Shown here one piece after another: positions 1-12,202 of a stretch of 64,000 bases of DNA. How positions within the stretch are numbered: the first letter of the stretch is position 1; every line of letters starts with the position of its first letter. Below the pieces are notes generated by a model. The model saw only the letters and a program-made list of their open reading frames with translations, made no database searches and was not told the DNA's origin. The position numbers and the translations under genes are program-made. This stretch comes from Medicago truncatula (lineage: Eukaryota > Streptophyta > Magnoliopsida > Fabales > Fabaceae), in the NCBI RefSeq assembly GCF_003473485.1, contig NC_053048.1, positions 40,110,755 to 40,174,754 of the forward strand, read 5' to 3'.

Positions 1-99
1 AAATTGACGTGAATCAGACACGGACAAAAATGCATGCCAAATGTTCAAAATCAAAACTTCCACACTCTTAATGTTTTGTTTTTTTTATAGACATAAGTT

Positions 100-430
100 C
101 AAAATAACAGCTATTCAGAGTAAATAGCATTAGTAGGGTTGGTAGCAACCGTTACATTTATCATATAAGAGTTTTTTTTTTTTTTTTTTTGAGAGAATCA
201 TATAAGAGTTATGTACATGCTATTTCTATATAATAAAAAAATGGATAAAATAAAGTCAAGCTGCATGCATAAAAGCTATAAGTTGATCTCATAAGCTATC
301 TTGGAGAGCTTATAGAAATAATTCGGAAACAGCTTATGGACAAGTCTATGTTTTTTCCATAATCTCTACCATACAGGAACAAGTGTTTTTGCTAGCTAGT
401 ATGGTCAAATAAGCCAGAAGGCACATAGTC
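100..430. repeat. AT-rich MITE remnant in the 3' part of GH3 copy 1
   Basis: The stretch has the phrases 'ataagctatcttggag' and 'aaataaagtcaagctg', typical of an abundant legume AAGCTTAT-rich MITE family. The same remnant occupies intron 8 of GH3 copy 2 (about 7200-7440). It was therefore present before the tandem duplication. Clean terminal repeats are not visible. Confidence 0.5.
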
Positions 431-472
431 GATGATAATAGAAATACAGTTAAAATTAAAAACTAATCATAA

Positions 473-2674
473 CTTTGATATCATCGTTGCCACTGACTCC
501 TTGCCATTCAATGGTCCAGCCACCGCACTGATGTCCTAGATTATTTGCATGGCTTCCGGCCACAAGTATCTTTGGAACCTTTTTAGGAAGAGGTAACAAA
601 GGCTTCTCAGGAGATTTACCATTTTTTAGAAGGACCATGGATTTCCTCACAGCATCCCTAGCCAGTTCTCTATGCACCTGTTCAGAATTCAAATAAGCAT
701 AGATGAGACATTTATAGGGTGATCCTTATAAGATATCTAATTGTAAACTTAGGGAAGTAAAAGGAAAATAACTAACCTTAATCCCAAGATACTTGACCAA
801 ACTGTAATCAGCAAAAGGGTTCTCAAAAATACCCATCATGAATTTAACCCGCAAAATTCTTCTCACCGCATCATCAATTCGAGTCATAGCAATGAATTTA
901 TTATTCATCAATGTCGTTAGTTCATCAATGAATTCGGTGTAGTTCTTTGTAACCAAGAACTGCAAACAAAAGCAAAGTGTGTAACAACATGAAATATTTC
1001 CTCACTGTATGAACATTATTAATTCAAGCATACATATCATATAATTTAGGCTTAAATTACCATGTCAATGCCAGCAGAAACTCCTGCTAAAACTGAATAA
1101 GTGCAGTTAGCACGATATGGAGAGGTGATCTTATCAATACCGTCTGAATCTGAAATAACAAATCCCTGTTATAATCCAAGAAAAGCTTAGGGGATTAGTT
1201 ATTTGAAATTTTGCATATATGATGATTTAGATTTTCGAGGATACATTTGATGAACAGATTATTTACCTGGAAATGGAGAGTGTTTTTGAGGAAGCCAGTA
1301 ATTAGGTCGTGATGAGCATGCATTTTATCTCCATTCCAACTCGAGTAAGATACCATAATGGTTGCCACACCCTTGCTAATGGAGCTCAAGTAGCCTGGCA
1401 TGTGAATTTCCATCAATCCATCTCTATCTATGACAGTGTCACTCTCATCTATCCCATTGGTTGTTCCACCGACGTAGTGCTTAGGGCAAGCTATAACCTT
1501 TTCTCTGCCCATCAGTACAAGAGTATTTAAGAAAACTTAACACTCTAACTAAGACAAAATCAATAACATGTTTTAACACAAAATAAGCATTTTATAGTTT
1601 GTTGCAACATAAGGAATTCTTCCGTCCTTGCTTTTAGGACAAATTATCCACCCACATACAAAGTAAACGGACACTAAATTCTTACTTTCTGACAATAACA
1701 GGAACACCCTTAGGCATATTATCAGGGATTTCCCCTTGCAGTCCTGATATGATTTCAGTCATAGCTTGAACTATTTTAGGATCTTGACTGTAGCTTTCAT
1801 AACACCTACCCCATCTCGGATTTCTACAGACCTGTCAACTTTCAAGAGTATAAGACAGTGCTTAAATCTGAGTATAATTTGATAATAACATTAAAAGTTG
1901 GTAGCATTTACTTACTGCTACACAAGGTGCAAAAACATATTGAATTCCTGTTGCTCTAACTTCAAGTGCAGTTGCAGCTCCAATTCTCTTGACTAGTTCA
2001 GGGTCCCTAGCTAGCAGCAAAATAGAAATAGCCATTAATAACAATTGTAAAATGATTATTGACTTGAATAAGCAATATAAAAACTTTTATTAACTGCTAA
2101 GAAAATGACTTGAATAAGAAATATAATAGTTATACATTTGCCCATAAAAACTTACCTGGTAGCTCCAAGCCCTATATTGTGAGGAAAAATAGTTGCTTTA
2201 TAAACAGGGCTGTTGCCATGAACAGCATCAATCCCATAAAATATTGGAATTCCAAGCCTTGTTGATAAAACATCTTTCTGAAATTCATTCACCATATCAA
2301 TCCAATTTATAGCAGAAGCCTGTAGAACTGGAGTACTTCCTCCCTCACTCATAACACTCCCTAATCAATAATCAAAAAACAAGTATTTTTCATTAGAATC
2401 TAATTGAATGATAATACCTAACATAAAGTGGAAACAAAATTGTAAAAAGAAATATAAAATACTTGATGAGCACATTATCAGATGCATATTTACGCTCAAT
2501 CTGTAACATTTGACCAATTTTCTCCTCAAGAGTCATTCTACTAATAAGATCCTCAACCCTTACATCAATTGACTCATTAGGGTTCTTATACTTCATCAAG
2601 TCTTCTGCCTCCAATAAACCAGCCCAATTACTTAATAGCCAAAACCCTACCAAAAAGATTGGAATTTTTTCCAT
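473..2674 (-). pseudogene. GH3 beta-D-glucan exohydrolase-like, copy 1 (decayed, last exon missing)
   Basis: This is a tandem paralogue of the intact gene at 6645-10838. Recognisable exons are about 2453-2674, 2156-2360, 1916-2006, 1686-1831, 1267-1504, 1061-1165, 777-959 and about 473-677. The reading matches copy 2 closely, including the signal peptide and the [12 protein letters not shown] and KHYVG regions. Lesions are visible by comparison with copy 2. A 14-bp deletion removes the intron 1 donor. The intron 8 donor reads TT instead of GT. Exon 5 is 6 bp shorter, losing Asp-Gly of the GDGG motif. The whole last exon, about 0.5 kb, is absent. That exon carries the GEHPYAE motif, where the catalytic acid/base Glu of this family is expected. 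The residue after the nucleophile Asp is Ser (ISDSDG). It cannot encode a working enzyme, although a transcript is possible. Confidence 0.9.
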
Positions 2675-3263
2675 TTTGGCCTCTTCTATGCACTGAATCT
2701 AACTCAACAGGCTTTGTATGACTCTGTCCATAGAAAGAAGGTCCATTATCATTATGCATATACAGTTATTCATTAACCTCAAATATAAATATATAATGAT
2801 GAAAACTAAGTACCCTTTTTGAAAAAGAACACAAACTAAAATGGCACATAATGTCCACTACTAATATAGAATGATTGGTTTTTCATTCAAATGTAACTTT
2901 TTCTCAAACTTGATTTGGAGAGAAAAACCAAAGCTAACACATGAACAAGAAATCACCTTGACTTTATGATGAATGCCACTGTGCATGGAATGAAAATGAA
3001 CATCATCACCAAATGCTGAAATATATTTATGGTAAATGATTGAGATCATTTTGAGAGATGGATAAGATTGAATAAAAAATAAGTTGATTAAGAAATTAAT
3101 AAGGTAGATGAAGATGATTGAATTCTGGACATAAAAGTTTGTTGAATAAATATTGTAACAAGTACAGCTTGCAAGTAAGACCAGTGTCCAAAAATATTTA
3201 TTAAAATAGAAGCAAGCAGATAACAAAATAAGATCTCATAGATATGATGTAATACACTAGATT

Positions 3264-5462
3264 ATGATAACAACAACAACAACAACCAAGCCTTATCCCA
3301 TTAAGTGAGGTCGGCTACATGGATCAAATGACGCTATAGTGTTCTACTATACACCAAATTTGGATCCAACTCATTGACCTCTAAATCATTTCTAATGGTT
3401 TCTCTAATAGTTTTCCTAGGTCTTCCTCTACCTCTTTTAACTTGACTCTCCTCCATTTGATCTACTCTTCTTACCACGGCATCTACGGGTCTTCTCTCTA
3501 CATGCCCAAACCATCTAAGCCTATTTTCTAGCAACTTTTCTACTATAGGTGCAACCCCCACTCTCTCTCTAATGGTGTCATTCTTAATCCTATCATGTCT
3601 AGTCTTACCACTCATCCAAGGCAACATCCTCATCTCTGCTACACTTACTTGATTCTCATGTTGACTCTTAACCGCCCAACACTCCGTACCATACAACAAC
3701 GCCGGTCGGACTGCTGTCCGATAGAACTTTCCTGTCAACTTAAGTGGTACTTTCTTATCGCACAAAACACTTGAGGCTCTTCTCCATTTCAACCACCCAG
3801 CTTGAATACGATGGCTTACATCTGCTTCTATTTCTCCGTCATTTTGTACGAAAGACCCTAGATATTTAAACCGTGTAACTTGGGGTATGATATGATCTCC
3901 AACTTTCACCTCCAAGGTAGACCTACTTCTTCTTCCGCTGAAGTTACATTCCATATACTTCGTCTTGCTTCTACTCAAGCGGAATCCATACGCTTCTAAG
4001 GCTTGCCTCCAGGTCTCTAGCCTCCCGTTCACTTCCTCCCTCGACTCACCCACCAAGACTACATCATCTGCAAAAAGCATACATCTCGGTGCTAACTCTT
4101 GGATGTGTTCCGTCAATACATCCAAAACTAAAGTAAAAAGATAAGGAGTTAGGGTTGACCCTTGGTGCAATCCTATTGTTATGGGAAAATCTTCGGTAGT
4201 CCCATCCTGCGTCTTCACACTAGTCGAAGCTCTCTCATACATATCCTTGATAGCCCTAATATAGGCAATCCTAACCCTTTTCTTCTCCAGGGCTTTCCAC
4301 AAAATCTCTCTCGGTACTCTATCATACCCCTTTTCCAAATCAAAGAAAACTAAGTGCAAGTCTTTTTTATCCGTCCGATATCGCTCCATCACGCGTTGAA
4401 GTAAGTAGATTGCTTCCATAGTCGACCTCCCAAGCATAAAACCAAATTGGTTATCCGTAACTAGAGTCTCCTTTCTTAGTCTTCTTTTGATCACCCTTTC
4501 CCACAACTTCATGGTATGACTCATTAGCTTAATTCCCCTATAATTCGCGCAATTTTGTATATCCCCCTTGTTCTTATCGATTGGAATTAAAGTGCTTCTT
4601 CTCCACTCGTCCGACATTTTCTTCGTCCTTATAATCTCGTTAAAAAGGTTTGCGAGCCACACAGTCCCTCTATCGCCAAGACTCTTCCACACTTCGATAG
4701 GTATGTTGTCCGGCCCAACTGCCTCGTCACTACCCATCCTTTTCAACGCTTCTCTAACCTCGTGCTCTTGAATCCGACGATAATAATTATAGTTTGGTCC
4801 TCCTCTCCGATGTCTAACCTGTTAGAGTCTGGTAAGATCTCATATCCTTCATTAAATAGGTTGTGAAAATACTTCTTCCATCTACCCTTAATATCTCTTT
4901 CCTGAACCAGAACTCTACCCTCTTCATCCTTAATACACTTTACTTGGTCCAAATCTCTTGTCTTTCTTTCTCGTCCCTTAGAAAGCTTATATATAGATTT
5001 CTCTCCCTCCTTGGTACCTAAAGATTGGTATAATCCTTCAAAAGCTTGAGTTCTCGCTTCGCTCACCACCTTTTTTGCCTCTTTCCTAGCTATCTTATAT
5101 TTATCCCAAGTTTCGACATTTTTACACCTAGACCAATCTTTAAAACAATCTCTTTTGATCCGAACTTTACTTTGAACATTGTCATTCCACCACCAAGATT
5201 CTTTACCCCTAGGTCCAAAACCTCGAGATTCTCCCAACGTCTCTTTTGCTACCTTTTTAATCTCATGTGCCATCCTCTCCCACATATCATTTGCACTTCC
5301 ATGTGGTTGCCTGAAGCCTCCCTCTAATATCTTGTATTGGAATATCCTTAGTTTTTCACCCTTTAAATGCCACCACTTGATTCGCGGAGCCCCATTTTAA
5401 CTTCTTCTCTTAGCCCTCCTCTTTACCCTTACAACCATCATCATCACTCTTGTAAATGATAA
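3264..5462 (-). mobile_element. RTE-clade LINE, 5'-truncated
   Basis: A non-LTR retrotransposon on the minus strand, about 2.2 kb. The reverse transcriptase reads 4746-3334 (470 residues): GPDNIPIEVWK, the GIKLMSHTMKLWERV block, VFFDLEKGYDRVPRE, GLHQGSTLTPYLF, and the catalytic FADDVVL. A basic C-terminus carries RGRGRPRKT. The upstream linker between endonuclease and RT reads from about 5395 to 4780 (IKWWHLKGEKLR, KESWWWND, YFHNLFNEG). It is joined to the RT by one frameshift close to 4778. The endonuclease domain is absent. The 3' end carries the usual RTE tail, (GTT)n on the minus strand, at 3270-3288. A candidate 7-bp target duplication, ATGATAA, flanks it (3264-3270 and 5456-5462). The element is dead but only lightly decayed. 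Confidence 0.92.
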
Positions 5463-6508
5463 GATGCTCCTCTTATTTTTTGAAACAAGTATTAGCTATA
5501 GAAAGTGTTTGTTTGAGAAGAAACTAAATAGAAAGTTTTATACTAGGGCTTGAAAAATTTCAATGTCATTTATAATTAATTTAAATCTGAAACCTTATTA
5601 ATAGGGGTGTCCCACCACAAATAAAGGTGACAATTTTATCCAAATGCAAAACTAACAGGGGTTGTCCACCGTTAAATCCTACAACTATCTACAACAAAAT
5701 GAGAAAGACAACATGATGAAAGTATTTAATTTAGGGTTTTTAGCATCATTTAGGAGCTAGTTTTGAGTTTTTTTAGGAAGTTTTCTATTGTTTTAGTCGA
5801 GTTTTTGTAAGGAAATCAAAGTATTCACAAAGGAGAGCAAAAAAGAGGGAAAAGGCCTTGGAACATGCCAAAATACCCTAATCAGACAACTATGTGGTTG
5901 ATTGGTCGTGCTAGACTTTCTACAAGGATATATCATAGTGATGTCTTTGGGGTATATTGCCACGCTTCATTGCACAGCAAGGATGAACTGTGACACAGAC
6001 TAGTAGGCATCGCACAACAACAATTTCGGAAAAGTAGGGTTTTGCATATCTATAAAGAGGCCTTAAAATAAATTGAGCACACATATTTCTTGTTACATTA
6101 TTTTTCCAAAGAATAATTTTACCATAGTTAATCTTTTTCGAGAGTATCAATTTTTTTATTTTATTTTATGCTTTTACATGGAAATCATCAACATCAGATC
6201 AATTGAGTGTTGATGATTTCCAATTATACTTCGAATTGAAGAAAATGTCTTTTTTCAACTATTATCCTTTTCTAATTTTTCTTTTTATTTCTCTTTTCTT
6301 CTCTTTCTTGATCCTCTTCCTTTGTCTCTCTTCCTCTCATATTGTATTCCTTCATCTTTATCTTCCTCTCATATTAGAATTCAAACCGATTTTGTCCTGT
6401 TTATTTTGTGTTTTCCATTTATTCACAAGCTTTCTATAAATTCTTTGCATCTTTTTGTTGTGGTAGGGGTAAAAGTGAACTTACCCATATGAAATGAGTT
6501 CATAAAAA
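5463..6508. other. Spacer between LINE and GH3 copy 2
   Basis: AT-rich intergenic sequence of about 1 kb. I see no supported gene; open frames here are short and lack family motifs. From about 6509 the sequence becomes homologous to window positions 1-110, the 3' flank of GH3 copy 1, marking the start of the second duplication unit. Confidence 0.5.
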
Positions 6509-6644
6509 TTGACGTGAATCAAGTTCCCATATACATTACTCAGTTTTGAATTCATCAAAAAAAATGCATGCAAAATGTTCAAAATCAACCTTGCACACTC
6601 TTTTAATGTTTTCTTTATAATGAGTATACATTTCAAAAGAATAG

Positions 6645-9600
6645 CTATTCAGAGTAAATAGGCTTAGTAGGTTTGGTAGTAAGGCCAAACCCAAATGGGA
6701 AAACGGGGTCATAATGAGGATCTCCAACATTCATTGGAAGTTGATCAACACTTTTGAACCATGTTCTTGGAAGCTTTCCTGTGAAACCATAATCACCAAA
6801 TAAAACATCAGCCACACCTTGTCCTTCACTACCTGGTAGCCAACCAGCAACAACTGCATCTATCAAACCAACATACGGTTCAATAACTAAAGGCCGGCCC
6901 GAAATAATGATAACCACACACTTCATAGCTCCACAAACATTTGTTATGATCTCAGGACCAGGGTTTGGGATTGTCAAGTTCATATTGTCACCATGCATTT
7001 CAGCATAAGGATGCTCTCCTACTACTACTATAGCATAGCAAAATTCATTGGATTCAAGAAATTCTTTATCAGGGTTCTCCTTGTAGATCACTGTGGTCTC
7101 AGGATCAACAGTGTTTTTCACAGCATTGAGAATTGTAGTCCCTGATCATATGAAGTATACAATATTAACAAGAGTAGCAACCATTTGAATAAACAACTTA
7201 ATTAAGCGCTAAGCATATGCGCTTATCATATAAGAGTTATGTACAAGCTATTTCTTTATAATAAAAAAAGGGATAAAATAAAGTCAAGCTGCATGCATAT
7301 CAGGTATAAGTTGATCTCATAAGCTATCTTGGAGAACTTATAGAAATAAGCCGAAAAACAGCTGATGGACAACTCTTAAGTTTTTTCCATAATCTCTACC
7401 ATATAGGAACAAGTGTTTTTGCTAGTAAGGTCAAATAAGCCAGTAGGCACATAGTCGATATCATAAGCCAGTAAGTGTTTTTGCTATTTCTAAAATTTAA
7501 AATCAATCATACCTTTGATATCATCGTTGCCATTGACTCCTTGCCATTCAATGGTCCAGCCACCACACTGATATCCTAGATTATTTGCATGGCTTCCGGC
7601 CACAAGTATTTTTGGAACCTTTTTAGGAAGAGGTAACAAAGGCTTCTCAGCAGATTTACCATTTTTTAGAAGGACCATGGATTTCCTTACAGCTTCCCTA
7701 GCCAGTTCTTTGTGCTCCTGTTCAAAATTTAAACAAGCATAGAAGAGATATTTATAGGGTGGTCCAGATAAGTTATATCTAATTCGAACTTAGGGATGTA
7801 AAAGGAAAATAGCTAACCTTAATCCCAAGATATTTGACCAAACTGTAATCGGCAAATGGGTTCTCAAAAATACCCATCATGAATTTAACCCGCAAAATTC
7901 TTCTCACCGCATCATCAATTCGACTCATAGGAATGAATTTATTATTCACCAATGTTGTTAGATCATCAATGAATTCGGTGTAGAACTTTGGAACCATGAA
8001 CTGCAAATACAAGCAAAGTGTGTAAAATATTAAATGTTTCTTCACTGAACATTATTAATTCAAGCATACGTATTAGGCCTAAACTACCATGTCAATGCCA
8101 GCAGACACTCCTGCTTGAACTGAATAAGTGCAGTTAGCACGAAATGGAGAGGTAATCCTATCAATACCCTCAAAATCTGAAATAACAAATCCCTGTCATA
8201 ATCCAAGAAAAGCTTAGGGGGTTAGTTATTTAAAATTTTGCATATATGATGATTTAGATTTTCAATGGTACATTTGATGAACAAATTATTTACCTGGAAA
8301 TGGAGAGTGTTTTTGAGGAAGCCAGTAATAAGATCATGATGAGCATGCATTTTATCTCCATTCCAACTCGAGTAAGATACCATAATGGTTGCCACACCCT
8401 TGCTAATGGAGCTCAAGTAGCCTGGCATGTGAATTTCCATCAATCCATCTCTGTCTATAACAGTGTCACTCTCATCTATCCCATTGGTTGTTCCACCGTC
8501 ACCGACGTAGTGCTTAGCACAAGCTATAACCTTTTCACTGTCCAGCGGTACAAAAGTACTTTAAAAAACTTAACACTCTAACTAAGCCAAAATCAATAAT
8601 TTGTTTTAACATAGAATAAGAATTTTATAGTAGGACAAAACTTAGGTGCATTTCCTTATGTACTTTTTGTATGGTTCTTCACATAAAATTCACTTGTTGT
8701 GCTTATAACAAACTTTGAGAAATTTGTGGATTTGAGAAATCATTGGTAGTTATGAGTATTTGATGTGAAGAACCACATGAAAAGCACCTAAGGAAATGCA
8801 CCTAAGTTTTGTCCTTTATAGTATGGTGCAACATGAGGAATTCTTCCATCCTTGCTTTTAGGGACAAACTATCTCGTTGTTTTCAACCATAGCCGATCAA
8901 GTAAGAATAAGGAATGAGAAAAAAGATGACGAATAGAAAGGGAAAGGAAAGACAACTAGATGTACTTTTTTTCTGGTCTGAATTTTAGTAGCTTTGATTC
9001 TAAAGACTGAGCTGCCACATATTATAACAGGTACATGGAAACCTATGGCTAAAAAAAGGCTAAGACCAATGATATCAACTACACAGTTCAATTGAATTAA
9101 GAGCAATATTATCAACTACAAGGTTCAATTTAATTGATACTATCATATTAAAACTATCTATTTTGTTTTCTAAGGGCTCGTTTACGTCTGGTGTTTCCTG
9201 TTTCCATTTTTGCTGATAAAATTACACCAGAGAACATATTACAGAAGTTTTTGAAAATGCATTCTAAAAATCTATGAAGCACGGCTACGTACACCGGACA
9301 CGGGCACAGACACACCAACACCAGTAATAATTTAATAAAATCATATAATTCAATGGAATCATAAGTGTCGTTTCGGTGTCGGTGACACTCCTAATCTAAG
9401 AAGTGTATGTGCTTCATAGCTAAATATGGATTGAATATTTTTGAAAATTCTGAAAAATTTCAATATATTGTTTTCAGTGTTTCCACTTGTTCAATCTAGA
9501 GACTAACAATCCATAACCAAATGTCATTTCATGCCACTAAAAAGGACACTCTCTAATTAACTTTCATATTCTCTCTATCACAACTAAAAAGGACAACCCA

Positions 9601-10838
9601 CAACCATATGTCATTTCATGCCACCCACATACAATGTAAAAATTAAAATTAAATATGTTAGAAAGTAAACTGACCCTAAATTCTTACTTTCCAGCAATAA
9701 AAGGAACACCCATTGGCATATTATCAGGAACGTCCCCTTGCATTCCTGGTATGATTTCAGTCATAGCTTGAACTACTTTAGGATCTTCACTGTAGCTTTC
9801 GTAACACCGACCCCATCTTGGATCTCTACAAACCTACCAAGAGCATATGCCAGTCCTAAAATCTCAGTATAAGATGATAACATCAAAATTTGGTGGTATA
9901 TACTTACTGCTATGCAAGGTGCATAAACATATTGCATTCCTGTTGCTCTAACTTCAAGCGCAGTTGCTGCTCCAATTCTCTTCACTAGTTCAGGGTCCCT
10001 AGCAGAAAAATAGAAATACCCATTAGTATCATTTATAAGAAGAGCATTAATAACTTGCATAAGCAATAGAATGATTTTTATTAACCGGTATGGAAAATTC
10101 CCTGATAATTTACATCTAACATTTACACACCCTACCCAAAAGCCTACTAATGTCAAGTAGGCAGCTTGATAGGTTCCAAGTAGACAGCTCTATTGGTGAG
10201 TTGAGGGACGTCGAAAGAGTTCTAATCAATAGGCCGAGGTTCAATCTAGAGACTAACAAGTAACAAAACCACCAATTTACTAACATTTGCCTATAAAAAA
10301 CTTACCTGGTAGCTCCCAGCCCAATATTGTGAGGAAAAATAGTTGCTTTGTAAACAGGGCTGTTGCCATGAACAGCATCAATCCCATAAAAAATTGGAAT
10401 TCCAAGCCTTGTTGATAAAGCATCCTTCTGAAACTCATTCAACATATCAATCCAGTTTTCAGCAGAAGCCTGTGGAACTGGAGTACTTCCTCCCTCACTC
10501 ATAACACTCCCTAATCAATAATCAAAAAACAAGTATTCTTCATTAGAATCTAATTGAATGATAATACCAAACATAAAGTGGAAACAAAATTGTGAAAAGA
10601 AATCATTATCTTTACCTATAAAATACTTGTTGAGCACATTATCAGATGCATATTTGCGCTCAATCTGTAACATTTGACCAATTTTCTCCTCAAGAGTCAT
10701 TCTACTAATAAGATCCTCAACCCTTATATCAATTGACTCATTAGGGTTCTTATACTTCATCATGTCTTCTGTCTCCAATAAACCAGCCCAATTACTTAAT
10801 AGCCAAAATCCTACCAAAAAGATTGGAATTTTAGCCAT
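6645..10838 (-). CDS. GH3 beta-D-glucan exohydrolase / beta-glucosidase-like, copy 2 (intact)
   Basis: Nine exons: 10616-10838, 10306-10510, 9908-9998, 9688-9833, 8294-8537, 8088-8192, 7818-8000, 7513-7717 and 6645-7141. All introns are GT-AG, and the exons sum to 1899 nt, or 632 residues, the usual length for plant GH3 exohydrolases. A hydrophobic N-terminus ([15 protein letters not shown]) reads as a signal peptide, so an apoplastic or vacuolar enzyme trimming beta-linked glucosides or glucans is expected. Family landmarks are [11 protein letters not shown] near residue 45, [40 protein letters not shown] with the nucleophile Asp at about 309, and VGEHPYAE with Glu510 at the acid/base position. 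The residue after the nucleophile is Phe rather than the usual Trp. Intron 4 is 1.15 kb and holds two MITE insertions. The last exon encodes the whole C-terminal sandwich domain. Substrate is not predictable. Confidence 0.93.
7195..7445. repeat. AT-rich MITE remnant in intron 8 of GH3 copy 2
   Basis: Counterpart of the remnant at 100-430. It is about 85-90% similar by eye, including 'cataagctatcttggaga'. It lies wholly inside the last intron (7142-7512). It resembles one arm of the larger element at 11877-12755, so both may belong to one family. Confidence 0.5.
8633..8814. mobile_element. MULE-type MITE with 9-bp target duplication
   Basis: A 182-bp element in intron 4 of GH3 copy 2. Its termini are inverted repeats (GGACAAAACTTAGGTGCATT and its complement). 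It is flanked on both sides by the 9-bp direct repeat TTTATAGTA (8624-8632 and 8815-8823). The equivalent place in GH3 copy 1 (near 1596) carries a single copy of the site and no insert. A 9-bp duplication is characteristic of Mutator-like elements. Confidence 0.85.
9272..9419. mobile_element. Foldback MITE, 'GAAGCAC' family, copy A
   Basis: The ends CTATGAAGCACGG and GTGCTTCATAG are inverted repeats enclosing GACAC-rich arms. It lies in intron 4 of GH3 copy 2, within about 750 bp absent from copy 1. A second member is at 38015-38155. Confidence 0.7.
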
Positions 10839-11379
10839 TTTAGCACCGAATCTAATTCAACAGGACACTGTCCATAGAAATGAGGTCCATTATCATCATT
10901 CTACATTATTAATAACCTCAAATAATGAAGAAAACTAAGAACACAAAATCTTCATCATAAACAAAATTGGCACAATGCTTGGTTTTCCAAACGTGATTTG
11001 AAGTGCTTTTCAGAGAAAAGCCAAAAGCTGATACATTGAACATTGAAATTCATATGTTTAAGCTTATAGAACAAGAAATTACCTTTAGTTAATGTGGAAT
11101 TGAAAGCAAGAATTCAATGCCACTGTGCATTGAATGAAGTATTATTAATTATAAACCATTATCACCAAATGCTGAAATATATTATGAGAATTCAATCATT
11201 GACATTTGAGAGATGACTAATATTTTTTTGAAAACATATTGTAACAAATACACGTGGCAGTGACACATTACTGAAGATATCAGCTACCTTGTAAGTAACA
11301 TCAATGTCCAAAAATAATATTAAAATAGAAGCAGATAACAAAATAAGATCTTAAAGATGTGATGTAATACAAAATAAAA

Positions 11380-11876
11380 AGTTATTTTAAGAAGTGTTTT
11401 TATGACGTGTTATATATATATATATTTTAGAGGTGTTGGATGGATTGTAGAGATAAAATACTTATAATGTGCAAACAAAATACAAGGGTAATAAAACCAA
11501 ATATGTTAATTGTTAGGTTAATATTTTCTCTCTTATAAATTTTAACTCTTTTAACTTCTTTAATCATTTATATCAAACAAATGAGTTATCCATCCCAGAC
11601 ATATTAAATTGTTGAATCCAAAAAATTGATAGCATTGTCCAAACTTCTTTGGTGATTGTCCAAACTTATTGGAACTTAAATTTCAATAGACTTTTTTTTT
11701 TTCTTCTTAAAAGTGTAACTGGAATTTTAAGCAATTGATGGAGGTTTTTCAGCAATCTCCAACTTCATTAGCTGGCCTTTATAACTTATCCAAAGCCCAA
11801 AGATTAATCAACACTCGATACGGATGCTTCAACAACATGTAATTAAATTACACTTGATGCATTACTTTATGATTAT
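11380..11876. other. Upstream region of GH3 copy 2, no gene seen
   Basis: AT-rich sequence beyond the end of the duplication unit (about 11365). It holds a short (TA)n run near 11411-11424. I see no coding sequence with family support. Confidence 0.4.
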
Positions 11877-12160
11877 GGCCCCGTTTGGATAAACATCTTA
11901 TATAGATGCTTATAGCATTAGTGCTTATAACATTAGAGCTTATATCATAAGCTCTTATACTTGATAAGCTATTTATGTTTGGATATGTACACTAAAAAGT
12001 ACTTACATAAATTGAAGTGTTTGGATGTGACATTACATAAGCAATTATCAAAATTTTAAATATTTTTAATTTAACAAAAAAATCAAAGAATTGAACCACA
12101 ATTATCAAGATTTTTTTTGATAAAATTAATCAAGGTGTAAAAAAACAATATTATAACATA

Positions 12161-12202
<42 letters not shown>

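Noticed and set aside
5046-5400. Plus-strand frames over the LINE
   Set aside because: They are antisense to the reverse transcriptase linker region and lack any motif.
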